Positions 24,216 to 32,970 of a stretch of DNA of 38,463 nucleotides are shown piece after piece; within the stretch, counting starts at the first letter, position 1; every line of letters begins with the position of its first letter. This DNA is from Halomonadaceae bacterium (GTDB taxonomy: Bacteria; Pseudomonadota; Gammaproteobacteria; Pseudomonadales; Oleiphilaceae): assembly GCA_007692645.1 (NCBI GenBank), contig REBR01000125.1, positions 1-38,463 on the forward strand. Direction: 5' to 3'. The notes under the pieces are model-generated. The model saw only the letters and a program-made list of their open reading frames with translations. It was not told the DNA's origin and ran no database searches. The position numbers were made by a program, and so were the translations under genes.

Positions 24216-25559
24216 ATGGCATTTTTGACAGGACACAAAACAAACCGCGCTTTAACGCTGATCACGGCTTTGCTGTTGGCACTGGGCGTGGCAGCCAATG
24301 CCCAGGCCAACCGGCAGCCCCTGGATCGGGTGATTGCGGTGGTTGAAGACGATGTCATCCTGCAGTCTGAGCTGGAAAGCCGGGTGCGCACCATCCAGTC
24401 CCGGCTGAACGCCCAGGGCACGCAGATGCCCCCTGCCGGTGTACTTGAGCAGCGGGTACTTGAGCAGCTGGTGCTGGATTCGGTGCAACTGCAGATGGCA
24501 GAACGGGTGGGTATGCGGGTCAGTGATACCGAACTGAACGACACCATGCGCAATATTGCCCAGCGCAATGAGATGACCCTGCAACAGTTTGAGCGTGCCC
24601 TGGCTTCAGAGGGGCTGACGTTCCAGCAGGCCCGGGAACAGATTCGCCAGGAAATGCTGGTGAGTCGGGTACAGCAACAACAGGTGGGCCAGCGTATCCG
24701 GGTTACGGACCGGGAAGTGGACAATTACCTGCGCTCAGCGGAAGGTCAGGATCGTTCCGGGGTAGAGCATCTGCTGGGTCACATTCTGGTGTCAGTGAGC
24801 AATTTCAACAACCGGGATGAAGTGGCTGCTGCCCAGGCCAAGGCAGAGTCATTGCGCCAGCAGATTCTCGAGGGTGAGGATTTTCGCCAGGTGGCCGTGG
24901 CTGAATCCGATGGCCGTAATGCCCTTGAAGGGGGTGAGCTGGGTTGGCGCCGTAGCGAACAGCTGCCGTCTCTGGCCGCCAATGTGATCCCCCAGCTGTC
25001 CGTGGGCCAGCCTTCGGAAGTATTGCAGAGCGGCAGTGGCTTTCACATTGTGACACCCCTGGACCGCCGTGGTGGTGCCGCCCGTGAGGTGGAGCAGAAC
25101 CGGGTACGGCATATCCTGCTGGCTGCAGATCCTGCCGGTGATAATGAGGCGGTTGAAGCCCGAATCCGTGAACTCAAGGAACAACTGGAAGCAGACGGCG
25201 CCGCCTTTGGTGCCCTGGCCCGGGAGTTATCCGATGATCCCGGTTCCGGGGCTGACGGTGGCCGCCTGGGCTGGGTGAACCCCGGTGAAATGGTGCCGGA
25301 GTTTGAAGAAGCGGTGCAGGGTGCCGCTGTGGGGGAAATCACCGGTCCTGTGCGCACTCAGTTTGGCTGGCACTTGCTGCGGGTAGAAGAGCGCCGTACC
25401 CGGGATATCGGTCAGGATATCCAGCGTAACGAAGCCCGCCAGACTTTGCAGCAACGGCAGTTTGAGCTGGAGCTTGAGAACTGGCTCAACGAAATCCGCG
25501 CAGAAGCCTATGTGGAAGTGAAAGCCGTGGTAGGTGGGATGATGAGCACTGGTCGATGA
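24216..25559 (+). CDS. surA: Periplasmic chaperone and prolyl isomerase SurA
   Basis: A 447-residue protein. The start at 24216 follows GAGG and opens a signal peptide (LITALLLALGVAANAQA). Next is the SurA N-terminal chaperone region (LDRVIAVVEDDVILQSELESR). Two parvulin domains follow: the first begins at HLLGHILVSVSNF and contains GGELGWR; the second begins at VRHILLAADP and contains DGGRLGWVNPGEMVPEFEEAV. A short C-terminal helix closes the chaperone module. SurA escorts outer-membrane proteins, LptD among them, through the periplasm. It overlaps pdxA by four bases. Confidence 0.96.
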   Translation: MAFLTGHKTNRALTLITALLLALGVAANAQANRQPLDRVIAVVEDDVILQSELESRVRTIQSRLNAQGTQMPPAGVLEQRVLEQLVLDSVQLQMAERVGMRVSDTELNDTMRNIAQRNEMTLQQFERALASEGLTFQQAREQIRQEMLVSRVQQQQVGQRIRVTDREVDNYLRSAEGQDRSGVEHLLGHILVSVSNFNNRDEVAAAQAKAESLRQQILEGEDFRQVAVAESDGRNALEGGELGWRRSEQLPSLAANVIPQLSVGQPSEVLQSGSGFHIVTPLDRRGGAAREVEQNRVRHILLAADPAGDNEAVEARIRELKEQLEADGAAFGALARELSDDPGSGADGGRLGWVNPGEMVPEFEEAVQGAAVGEITGPVRTQFGWHLLRVEERRTRDIGQDIQRNEARQTLQQRQFELELENWLNEIRAEAYVEVKAVVGGMMSTGR

Positions 25560-26560
25560 GCAGGGCAGCACGTCTGATGTTGACCCCGGGGGAGCCGGCA
25601 GGGGTCGGTCCTGATTTATGCCTGCAGTGGGCTATGGGTGAGCGCAGCGCTGAAGTGGTGGCCGTGGCAGACCATACCATGCTGACAGAACGGGCCCGGC
25701 AACTGGGGCTGGATTGCACCTTGGTGGATTGGCAGCCGGGCCAGCCGGTCAGCCGCAGCGGTGGCCAACTCAGTGTCTGGCATCTGCCCTGCGGCGCGCC
25801 AGTGACGGCGGGAACCCTGAACCCCGCCAATAGCGCCTATGTGCTGGCAACCCTGGAGCGGGCCACCCGGGCCTGCCAGGAAGGGGAGGCTGATGCCCTG
25901 GTCACAGCCCCGGTACACAAAGGGGTGATCAACGAGGCAGGTATCGCCTTCAGTGGCCATACGGAATTCCTCCAGGCCCAGTGTGGAGTGGAACGGGTGG
26001 TGATGATGCTGGCCACGGAAGGGTTGCGGGTTGCTCTGGTGACCACCCATCTGCCCCTGAAGGATGTGCCGGCGGCTATCACAGCGCAACGTATTACCCA
26101 GGTCACCCGTATTCTGCACCGGGACCTGACCCGGTTCTTTGCCATTGCCAAGCCCCGCATTCTGGTAGCCGGGCTCAATCCCCATGCCGGTGAAGGGGGC
26201 CACCTGGGGCGGGAAGAGCTGGACGTGATTATTCCTACCCTGGAGCAACTGCGCTCAGAAGGCATTCAGTTACAAGGGCCACTGCCGGCAGATACCCTGT
26301 TTACCCCGCACCATCTGCAAGACGCCGATGCCGTGCTGGCCATGTACCACGACCAGGGGCTACCAGTGCTCAAGTACAAAGGATTTGGCGCTGCCGTGAA
26401 TATCACTCTGGGGCTGCCCATTATTCGTACCTCTGTGGACCATGGTACCGCCCTGGATCTGGCCGGTAAGGGCAGTGCCCATGGCGGCAGCCTGAACACC
26501 GCCCTGGCCTATGCGTCCCTGATGGTGCGCCGCCGGGCCCAGGCGGAGAAGCGCTCATGA
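25556..26560 (+). CDS. pdxA: 4-hydroxythreonine-4-phosphate dehydrogenase
   Basis: A 334-residue PdxA of normal length, oxidising 4-phosphohydroxy-L-threonine in pyridoxal 5'-phosphate synthesis. Motifs include MLTPGEPAGVGPDL, the metal-binding His in FSGHTEFLQ, VAGLNPHAGEGGHLGREE, AMYHDQGLPVLKYKGF and RTSVDHGTALDLAGKG. It overlaps surA by four bases at its start and rsmA by four at its end, an order common to many gammaproteobacteria. Confidence 0.97.
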   Translation: MSRAARLMLTPGEPAGVGPDLCLQWAMGERSAEVVAVADHTMLTERARQLGLDCTLVDWQPGQPVSRSGGQLSVWHLPCGAPVTAGTLNPANSAYVLATLERATRACQEGEADALVTAPVHKGVINEAGIAFSGHTEFLQAQCGVERVVMMLATEGLRVALVTTHLPLKDVPAAITAQRITQVTRILHRDLTRFFAIAKPRILVAGLNPHAGEGGHLGREELDVIIPTLEQLRSEGIQLQGPLPADTLFTPHHLQDADAVLAMYHDQGLPVLKYKGFGAAVNITLGLPIIRTSVDHGTALDLAGKGSAHGGSLNTALAYASLMVRRRAQAEKRS

Positions 26561-27375
26561 GCCGCCAGGGACCCCCGGTGCATCAGGCCCGGAAACGGTT
26601 TGGTCAGAATTTCCTCCACGATGCCGGGGTTATCGACCGTATCGTCCGGGCCATCAGCCCCAAAATTGACGATAACCTGCTGGAAATCGGCCCCGGTATG
26701 GGGGCACTGACCGAATCTCTGGTGCTGAATAACCCCTCCATGACGGTGCTGGAGCTGGACCGTGACCTGGTGCCCGGGTTACGTACCCAGTTCTTCAGTT
26801 ACCCGGAGTTTACTGTGTTGCAGGGGGATGCCCTGCGCTTTGATTACAGTGAGCTGGTGGCAGAAAAGCCTCTGCGCATTGTGGGTAACCTGCCTTACAA
26901 CATCTCTACGCCGTTGATTTTTCATTTGCTGAACTATGCAGATCGCATCACGGACATGCATTTTATGCTGCAGAAAGAAGTGGTGCAGCGCATGGCGGCG
27001 GTACCCGGGGACTCCCAATGGGGCCGGTTGGCGGTAATGACCCAGTACCAGTGCCAGGTGCAACCGTTGTTTCCGGTGGGCTCCGGTGCCTTTAAACCGG
27101 CCCCCAAAGTGGAGTCCGCCATTGTCCGGTTGATGCCTTACGACACCCCGCCGATTCCGGCCAAAGACCGGGCCCTGCTGGCGAAGGTGGTGCGCACCGC
27201 GTTCAGTGCCCGGCGCAAAACGTTACGCAAGGCCATGGCGGTTCTGCTGAACGATGACGACTGGCCGCAACTGGGCATTGACCCGGGGTTGCGGCCACAG
27301 AACCTGACCTTGGCCAACTTTGTGGCTATCGCTGACTACCTGTATGAACGCCCCGCGGGAGACCTGCATGAGTGA
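26557..27375 (+). CDS. rsmA: 16S rRNA dimethyladenosine transferase
   Basis: A 272-residue KsgA/RsmA methyltransferase that dimethylates two adjacent adenosines near the 3' end of 16S rRNA. Motifs: KRFGQNFLHD, the SAM loop LEIGPGMGALTESL, and the catalytic VGNLPYNISTPL. FSARRKTLRKAM near the C-terminus is typical. It overlaps pdxA upstream and runs eight bases into apaH. In Pseudomonas apaG normally sits between rsmA and apaH; it is absent here. Confidence 0.97.
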   Translation: MSRQGPPVHQARKRFGQNFLHDAGVIDRIVRAISPKIDDNLLEIGPGMGALTESLVLNNPSMTVLELDRDLVPGLRTQFFSYPEFTVLQGDALRFDYSELVAEKPLRIVGNLPYNISTPLIFHLLNYADRITDMHFMLQKEVVQRMAAVPGDSQWGRLAVMTQYQCQVQPLFPVGSGAFKPAPKVESAIVRLMPYDTPPIPAKDRALLAKVVRTAFSARRKTLRKAMAVLLNDDDWPQLGIDPGLRPQNLTLANFVAIADYLYERPAGDLHE

Positions 27376-28168
27376 ATATGCCATAGGCGATATTCACGGC
27401 TGTTACAACAGCCTGCGGCGCCTGCTGGACCAGCTGCGGTTCGACCCCGGGCAAGACCGGCTCTGGCTGGTGGGGGACATTGTAAACCGGGGTCCTGATT
27501 CACTGCGGGCGTTACGCTTTGTACGGGATCTGGGTGATGGGGCACGCACCGTGCTGGGTAATCACGACCTGCACCTGTTGGCGGTGGCCATGGGGGACCA
27601 TACCAGCCGCCGCAAGGACACCATGACGGGGATTCTCACCGCTCCGGATAAAGACGAACTGATGCACTGGCTGCGGCACCAGTCCATGGCCTGTTACGAC
27701 AGTGAGCGGGACTTGCTGATGGTGCATGCGGGAGTGCCGGCACAGTGGTCCGTGGCCCAGACCTGTTCACTGGCCGCGGAGCTTGAGGCGGTGTTGCAGG
27801 GAGAGCAGGCAGAGGGTTTTTTCCGTGGCATGTACGGTAACCAACCGGCCTGTTGGTCTTCCCAATTAGAGGGCATTGAACGTTGGCGGAGCATTACCAA
27901 TTACCTGACCCGGATGCGCTTTGTGGCTGCTGATGGCACCCTGGATCTGGCCACGAAAGATGACACAGCGGCGGATGGGTTTGCCCCCTGGTTCAGTTAT
28001 CCCCGCCAGGAGGCCACCGGCATTATTTTTGGGCACTGGGCGGCTCTGGAAGGTAAGGCGCAGACTCCAGGCATCTATGCCCTGGATACCGGTTGCGTCT
28101 ACGGCGGTACCCTGACAGCCCTTAACATGGATACCCGGGAGCGCATCAGTATCCCTTGTAGTGAGTGA
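27368..28168 (+). CDS. apaH: Symmetrical diadenosine tetraphosphatase
   Basis: A 266-residue metallophosphatase. Signature blocks are YAIGDIHGCYNSL, WLVGDIVNRGPDSL, VLGNHDLHLLAVA, VHAGVPAQWS and IIFGHWAAL. It hydrolyses Ap4A symmetrically to two ADP and can remove Np4 caps from RNA. The ATG at 27368 lies inside the rsmA 3' end (eight-base overlap), so translation is probably coupled. Upstream in-frame codons would extend further into rsmA and are not favoured. Confidence 0.96.
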   Translation: MSEYAIGDIHGCYNSLRRLLDQLRFDPGQDRLWLVGDIVNRGPDSLRALRFVRDLGDGARTVLGNHDLHLLAVAMGDHTSRRKDTMTGILTAPDKDELMHWLRHQSMACYDSERDLLMVHAGVPAQWSVAQTCSLAAELEAVLQGEQAEGFFRGMYGNQPACWSSQLEGIERWRSITNYLTRMRFVAADGTLDLATKDDTAADGFAPWFSYPRQEATGIIFGHWAALEGKAQTPGIYALDTGCVYGGTLTALNMDTRERISIPCSE

Positions 28169-28209
28169 ACCAGCTTGGCGAAGGGCCTGGTTCAGGTGGC
28201 CTGGCCCTT
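28167..28209 (+). terminator. Alternative hairpins after apaH
   Basis: GAACCAG (28167-28173) can pair with CTGGTTC (28187-28193), and AAGGGCC (28181-28187) with GGCCCTT (28203-28209). The two stems are mutually exclusive and neither is followed by a T run. It is either a weak terminator or a leader structure before thiS. No TPP riboswitch core is present. Confidence 0.25.
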
Positions 28210-28286
28210 GAAGCGGGACCTGATAATCGCCATGTTATTCTTAGCAGCCAATCCATTCTGATTTTTTCCTGTCGAGGACATACCCC

Positions 28287-28487
28287 ATGCAATTGCAGGT
28301 CAATGGTGAACTCCACACCGTGGCAGACCAACTGACGGTAGCCATGCTGCTGGAAGAGCTTCAGTTTACCGGGCGGCGGATCGCTGTGGAGGTGAACGAA
28401 GCCATTGTTCCCCGCAGCCAACATGACCAGCATCAGTTACAGGGCAACGACCGGGTGGAAATCGTCCATGCCATTGGCGGCGGCTAA
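28287..28487 (+). CDS. thiS: Sulfur carrier protein ThiS
   Basis: A 66-residue ubiquitin-fold protein ending in Gly-Gly-Gly, the C-terminus that is adenylylated and then thiocarboxylated to carry sulfur for the thiazole ring of thiamine. The N-terminal [12 protein letters not shown] and the [12 protein letters not shown] ending are typical. thiG follows 40 bases downstream, which supports the call over MoaD. Confidence 0.92.
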   Translation: MQLQVNGELHTVADQLTVAMLLEELQFTGRRIAVEVNEAIVPRSQHDQHQLQGNDRVEIVHAIGGG

Positions 28488-28527
28488 TAATGCCGCTGAC
28501 CCACCGACCTTATTCACGAGAGACGCT

Positions 28528-29322
28528 ATGAATCCAGAGCAACAGGACCAGCCATTGATCATTGCCGGCCAGCAGTTCCAGTCACGCCTGTTGGTTGGCA
28601 CCGGCAAATACAGGGATCTGGCAGAGACCCAGGCGGCCATTGAGGCCAGTGGTGCACAGATCATTACCTTTGCGGTGCGCCGCAGCAATATTGGCCAGGA
28701 CCCCAATGAGCCCAACCTGCTGGACGCGCTGCCCCCGGAGCGTTACACCATGCTGCCCAATACCGCCGGCTGCTACACCGCCAAAGACGCCATTCGTACC
28801 TGCCAGCTGGCACGAGAGCTGATGGATGGTCACAAGCTGGTGAAGCTGGAAGTGCTGGGAGATGAGAAAACCCTGTACCCGAACGTGACCGAAACCCTGG
28901 CTGCAGCAGAAGTGCTGGTCAAAGACGGCTTTGATGTCATGGTCTATACCACTGACGACCCCCTGATTGCCCGGCGCCTGGAAGAGATTGGCTGTATTGC
29001 GGTGATGCCCCTGGGGGCGCCGATTGGTTCCGGTCTGGGTATTCAGAACCGTTACAACATCCGTACGATCGTGGAAAACGCCAGGGTGCCGGTACTGGTA
29101 GACGCCGGCGTGGGTACCGCCTCTGATGCCACTGTGGCTATGGAGCTGGGCTGTGACGGGGTGTTGATGAATACCGCCATTGCCCAGGCCAGAGAGCCGG
29201 TGAGAATGGCCCATGCCATGCGACTGGCGGTGGAAAGTGGTCGTCAGGCATTGCTTGCCGGGCGGATGCCAAAGAAGGCCTATGCCAGCGCTTCCTCACC
29301 CATGGATGGTCTGTTCTTCTGA
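28528..29322 (+). CDS. thiG: Thiazole synthase
   Basis: A 264-residue TIM-barrel enzyme that joins DXP, dehydroglycine and ThiS thiocarboxylate to make the thiazole phosphate of thiamine. Characteristic segments are [12 protein letters not shown], the Schiff-base Lys region [27 protein letters not shown] and [11 protein letters not shown]. The start at 28528 is chosen over upstream codons that overlap thiS. The thiS-thiG pair is the standard arrangement. Confidence 0.97.
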   Translation: MNPEQQDQPLIIAGQQFQSRLLVGTGKYRDLAETQAAIEASGAQIITFAVRRSNIGQDPNEPNLLDALPPERYTMLPNTAGCYTAKDAIRTCQLARELMDGHKLVKLEVLGDEKTLYPNVTETLAAAEVLVKDGFDVMVYTTDDPLIARRLEEIGCIAVMPLGAPIGSGLGIQNRYNIRTIVENARVPVLVDAGVGTASDATVAMELGCDGVLMNTAIAQAREPVRMAHAMRLAVESGRQALLAGRMPKKAYASASSPMDGLFF

Positions 29323-29419
29323 GTTTAAGGAATTTGACACGTCATTTGAGGCCACAATGGTCTAATGCGTAACCGCCACCGTATGGTTAATTTCAAACCA
29401 ATAAGTGTGAGAGGCAGTT

Positions 29420-30022
29420 ATGGCTGAGGGTCGCGTAAACAGACGTGAAATGATCCTGCAAACTCTGGCGCAGTTGCTTGAGGATACGCCGAATCAACGT
29501 ATTACCACTGCAGGATTGGCTAAACAGGTAGGGGTTACCGAAGCAGCGTTGTATCGCCACTTCCCCAGCAAGCGCAAAATGTTTGACGGACTGATCAATT
29601 TTGCTGAAGACGCGGTATTTGGACGCTGCCCGCAAATTCTGGAGTCTGAGCCTGATGTGCGGGAAAGGTTAGCCCTGTTAACCCGTCTGCTGCTGGTGTT
29701 TGCTGAGCGCAACCCCGGTATTGTGCGGGTGTTGAATGGTTCTGCCCTGAATGGTGAAGATGACCAGTTACAGGCCCGGGCCTCACAGTTTTTCGAGCGC
29801 TTTGAACTGCAGGTGCGCCAGGTACTGAAGCTGGGTGATATTGAACAGCAACAGACACCCCAGGGCAGCTATGGCCAGGGTGCTGCTTTTATCATGGCCC
29901 AGCTGGAAGGGCGCATTCAGCGCTTTACCCGTTCCGGCTTTCGCCACAAGCCTACCAGCGACTGGGACCGGATCTGGCCCCAGGTGCTGGAAGTGGTTTA
30001 CGAAGAGCTGGAAGTGGCCTGA
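29420..30022 (+). CDS. slmA: Nucleoid occlusion factor SlmA (TetR family)
   Basis: A 200-residue TetR-fold protein with clear SlmA features beyond the DNA-binding domain. The helix-turn-helix reads RITTAGLAKQVGVTEAALYRHFPSKRKMFDGL. The body has LLLVFAERNPGIVRVLNGSAL and QFFERFELQVRQVL, which resemble the E. coli SlmA ligand-free core (FGERNPGLTRILTGHAL). SlmA bound to its chromosomal sites blocks FtsZ ring formation over the nucleoid. A consensus TTGACA lies at 29334-29339, but its best -10 is too far away to call a promoter. It is followed by a convergent phosphatase gene. Confidence 0.9.
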   Translation: MAEGRVNRREMILQTLAQLLEDTPNQRITTAGLAKQVGVTEAALYRHFPSKRKMFDGLINFAEDAVFGRCPQILESEPDVRERLALLTRLLLVFAERNPGIVRVLNGSALNGEDDQLQARASQFFERFELQVRQVLKLGDIEQQQTPQGSYGQGAAFIMAQLEGRIQRFTRSGFRHKPTSDWDRIWPQVLEVVYEELEVA

Positions 30023-30049
30023 GGGTTTCTCTGGTCCAAAGCCCATGCC

Positions 30050-30844
30050 TCAACTGGTCAGTAGCGCCCGCATCCCCTGATACAGGCCGGGCGTACTGAT
30101 CAGAATATCCTGCCCCCATAAATCTTCCGGGTAGCCTTCCGGCACGTCTGAAAAATGTCCCGCCATGGCCCCTGCTTCCAGGGCGATCAGCCGTGCAGCG
30201 GCAAAATCCCATGGACTCACGGATTCGTAATAGGTGTCCAGCCTGCCTGCAGCAACCCAGCAGATATCCAGTGCCGCCGAGCCATTGCGACGAATGTCAC
30301 GGCAGTGGTGCAAGACTTTATCCAGCCGTCTGATGATGGGTGCCAGCTGATCTTTCCGGTAAGGAAAGCCGGTGGCCACCAGTGACTGGCGTAAGTTGGT
30401 GCAGCCAGTCGGCGCAATGGCACTGTCATTGAGAAAGGCGCCTTGGCCCCGGCTGGCACGGAAGGTTTCCTGCTGAAAGGGCGCGTGCACCACGCCGGTC
30501 TGTACCCGGCCTTTTTCCGCATAGGCAATGGAGATGGCCACCTGATCATGGCCGTAGGCGTAGTTTACCGTGCCATCAATGGGGTCGATAATCCATAAGG
30601 GTTGCTCAAGCTCCTGTGCTTGTCGCAGGTCCGGCATGGCTTCTTCAGACAGAATGCGGTGGTCAGGAAAACGGGCACGAATGGCATCGCCAATCAGCCG
30701 GTCTGCTTTCAGGTCCGCCTGGGTGACCAGTTCCTGTCCGTCTTTGTAGTCATGTTCCAGCCCCTGGGCCCGTTCCCGGATAATCAGCTCTCCGGCTTCC
30801 CGGGCAGTGGCCAGGGCAAATTCGGCAATGGTGTTGATATTCAT
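30050..30844 (-). CDS. Inositol monophosphatase family protein (SuhB-like)
   Basis: A 264-residue lithium-sensitive-type phosphatase. Metal-ligand motifs are visible: E67-E68 in ILSEEAM, D87-x-x-D90-G-T in WIIDPIDGTVNY and D213 in SPWDFAAARLIALEAGA. Length suits SuhB or a close paralogue; E. coli SuhB also acts in transcription antitermination. No CysQ-specific features were seen. Identity between inositol phosphatase and a broader sugar-phosphate phosphatase is open. It stands alone, convergent with slmA. Confidence 0.85.
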   Translation of the reverse strand: MNINTIAEFALATAREAGELIIRERAQGLEHDYKDGQELVTQADLKADRLIGDAIRARFPDHRILSEEAMPDLRQAQELEQPLWIIDPIDGTVNYAYGHDQVAISIAYAEKGRVQTGVVHAPFQQETFRASRGQGAFLNDSAIAPTGCTNLRQSLVATGFPYRKDQLAPIIRRLDKVLHHCRDIRRNGSAALDICWVAAGRLDTYYESVSPWDFAAARLIALEAGAMAGHFSDVPEGYPEDLWGQDILISTPGLYQGMRALLTS

Positions 30845-31029
30845 AGGGCCTCCGTAAGGGATTTATTCCATCATACATTACCCTGGCGGGAGCTACTGAG
30901 CTCGTATGGGGGCAACGGTATGCATTGTCAGGTGGTTACTACGAAGATCACCGGCACATGGTGTTAGCAACTGGGATTCCCGGGGACCTCAGGTATACTC
31001 CCTGAACAACGCCAGGTGGAATTGTGTCT

Positions 31030-31500
31030 ATGCAACTGATTTTAGGTCTGGCCCTGGCTGTGCTGGTGTTTGTGTTACTGCGCCAATGGCAGCAGGCTAG
31101 CCCGGAGCAGCGCCAGCGAGGGGTATTTTATGGCCTGGTGGCCAGTGCCGCCATGGCCAGCCTGGTGCTGGTGGTCACCGGGCGCATCCATGTGGTGGCA
31201 GGGGTTTTGCTGGCACTATTGCCCTGGGTGCGCCGCAGCCTGATGTTGCGGCGGCTTTGGCAGCTACTGTCCGGAAAGAGCAGCACCCAGGGGGATAACA
31301 CCCGGCCAGATACCGCCAGCCATCAAAGGATGACCGTTGCTGAAGCCCAGGAACTGCTCGGTGTCAGCCCCCAGGCGACCCGGGCAGATATCGTAATGGC
31401 ACACCGGCGGCTGATGCAGAAGGTACACCCGGACCGGGGCGGTGATAACGCTATGGCAGCCAGGGTAAACGAAGCCAAGGCATTGTTGCTGGGCAAGTGA
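31030..31500 (+). CDS. Small membrane-anchored J-domain protein
   Basis: A 156-residue protein. Two hydrophobic segments lie at the N-terminus ([15 protein letters not shown] and [16 protein letters not shown]), with a third possible ([13 protein letters not shown]). The C-terminal 55 residues form a compact J domain, [24 protein letters not shown], with HPD in KVHPDRGG. Similar short proteins recruit DnaK to the membrane, like the mitochondrial TIM14 type. A GTG six bases upstream is less well spaced from AGGTGGA. No neighbouring client is evident. Confidence 0.82.
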   Translation: MQLILGLALAVLVFVLLRQWQQASPEQRQRGVFYGLVASAAMASLVLVVTGRIHVVAGVLLALLPWVRRSLMLRRLWQLLSGKSSTQGDNTRPDTASHQRMTVAEAQELLGVSPQATRADIVMAHRRLMQKVHPDRGGDNAMAARVNEAKALLLGK

Positions 31501-31513
31501 ATATGCCAGGACG

Positions 31514-32266
31514 CTAGTCCAGTAAATCCAATTTTATTTGCCAGCTACGGTCACTGGCAGAGCCGGTGCTGATAACCCGCTGGTCCTGCTGGGTTTCCTG
31601 TACCCGGCTTTCTTCTCCAAGGGTAATCCACTCCCCGGGGCTAACCCGGCGCATGGTCACCACCGCAGCGGTTTTATGCCCCGGCATGCCCACGATGGGG
31701 TCGTTTTTCAGGGCGGTAATCTGCAACTCCACCTGCTGATTGCTGATCACATTGGCCTGTACCAGAAAGCCACTGGACTGGTCCACCTGCTCAAGTAGCG
31801 CTACCGGGTCAGTGCCGCCACGCACCGCTACCGGTAGCTGGTTCAGCTGTCCAGAACGGATGCTGGCCACCTGACCATCCTGCATCGTCAGAGTCTGCTG
31901 GCGCTGGCTGCTGGTGCTAAGGGTTCTGCCCCTGTCGTTACTGCCAGTGCGGGTACCGGTAACCTCCCGCAGACTGACCCGCAATTGCCGGGCTGCCACA
32001 TCCAGGGTCCGCAGTAACTGGTCAATCTCTGCCAGCTGTTCTGCCTCTGCACGTACCATCAGTTTCTGGCCATCCGGTGAAAACACCACACCAGTGTCCT
32101 GGTAGAGAGCTTGCAACTGCCCTAAAACGGACTCCGCACGGCGGTTTTCCAGCTCAAACACATGCACTTCCGGCGCGGCCATGGTCGCGGTGCTTAGCAG
32201 GCAGGTAATCAACAGTGCCGCCAGTGACGATAGGGGTGAGAAACGCGGAGAGAATCGGCTATGCAT
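31514..32266 (-). CDS. Exported secretin-domain protein, short form
   Basis: About 250 residues from the ATG at 32266; a longer frame to 32314 is less likely. A signal peptide (SLAALLITCLLSTATMAA) is followed by a secretin N1-like module, HVFELENRRAESVLGQLQALYQ with DGQKLMVRAE and LLRTLDVAARQLRVSLREV. This is the ring-forming repeat of GspD and PilQ. The second half, with QLPVAVRGG and TAAVVTMRRVSPGEWITLGE, resembles the start of the secretin barrel but the full pore domain is missing. It may be a periplasmic scaffold and not a channel. No secretion genes adjoin it. Confidence 0.65.
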   Translation of the reverse strand: MHSRFSPRFSPLSSLAALLITCLLSTATMAAPEVHVFELENRRAESVLGQLQALYQDTGVVFSPDGQKLMVRAEAEQLAEIDQLLRTLDVAARQLRVSLREVTGTRTGSNDRGRTLSTSSQRQQTLTMQDGQVASIRSGQLNQLPVAVRGGTDPVALLEQVDQSSGFLVQANVISNQQVELQITALKNDPIVGMPGHKTAAVVTMRRVSPGEWITLGEESRVQETQQDQRVISTGSASDRSWQIKLDLLD

Positions 32267-32493
32267 GGTTTCGCCTGCAGTAGTTCGGTAGTGGTTAAAG
32301 GAGTATAGGCGCAATGCTCATAGAGCACCCCTATGGCGCTGATGAAAATTGCTGTTCCTGGGGTTAACAAACCCGGGGTATTCTTGGTTATCCTGTCAGC
32401 TATAGATGCTATTGTGCCATTACAGCATATATCACCGGGATCATCTGACGTATCACGAGACGGTCCCACTTTATATTTCAAAAGGAGTGCTCC

Positions 32494-32967
32494 ATGTCCA
32501 AGAACATGATCGGCCTGGATACCGCCAAAACCGCGAAACTGGCTGAAGGCCTGAACGACCTGCTGGCAAATTACCAGGTGTTTTACATGAATGTCCGGGG
32601 TTACCACTGGAACATCAAGGGGGATAAGTTTTTCGAACTGCACCTGAAATTCGAGGAACTGTACGACGACCTGCTGATGAAAATTGATGAAATTGCCGAA
32701 CGGGTGCTGACCCTGGGTCACCGGCCACTGCATACCTACAGCGCCTACACCAGTAAGTCGGTGATCCCTGAGCGTCAGGATATCAGCGACGGCCCAGTGT
32801 GCATGGGTTATATCCTGGAAAGCTTTTCCACACTGCTGGAAAAGCAGCGCAAGCTGCTGCTGGAGTCTGCAGAGGCGGACGATGAAGGCACCAATTCCCT
32901 GATGAGCGATTACATCACCGAGCAGGAAAAAACCGTCTGGATGTACCGCAGCTTCCTGGGAAAATAA
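32494..32967 (+). CDS. dps: Dps-family ferritin-like protein
   Basis: A 157-residue Dps. Ferroxidase ligands fit the E. coli spacing: H38 (GYHWN), H50, E54, D65 and E69, across the segment KFFELHLKFEELYDDLLMKIDEIAER. Dps dodecamers oxidise Fe(II) with peroxide and store iron, limiting hydroxyl radicals. The N-terminus lacks the long Lys-rich tail of E. coli Dps, so DNA binding may be weak. AAAGGAG precedes the ATG. The gene shares a GGGTTAACAAA element with katG in its upstream region. Confidence 0.93.
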   Translation: MSKNMIGLDTAKTAKLAEGLNDLLANYQVFYMNVRGYHWNIKGDKFFELHLKFEELYDDLLMKIDEIAERVLTLGHRPLHTYSAYTSKSVIPERQDISDGPVCMGYILESFSTLLEKQRKLLLESAEADDEGTNSLMSDYITEQEKTVWMYRSFLGK

Positions 32968-32970
32968 CCC

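Noticed and set aside
23354-24724. 456-codon minus-strand frame across the lptD-surA junction
   Set aside because: It is antisense to two recognised genes, is dominated by Ser/Arg/Thr runs, and has no domain pattern.
28169-28286. TPP riboswitch upstream of thiS
   Set aside because: GGGACCTGATAATCGCC looks superficially like part of the THI box, but the CTGAGA element and the required paired helices are absent.
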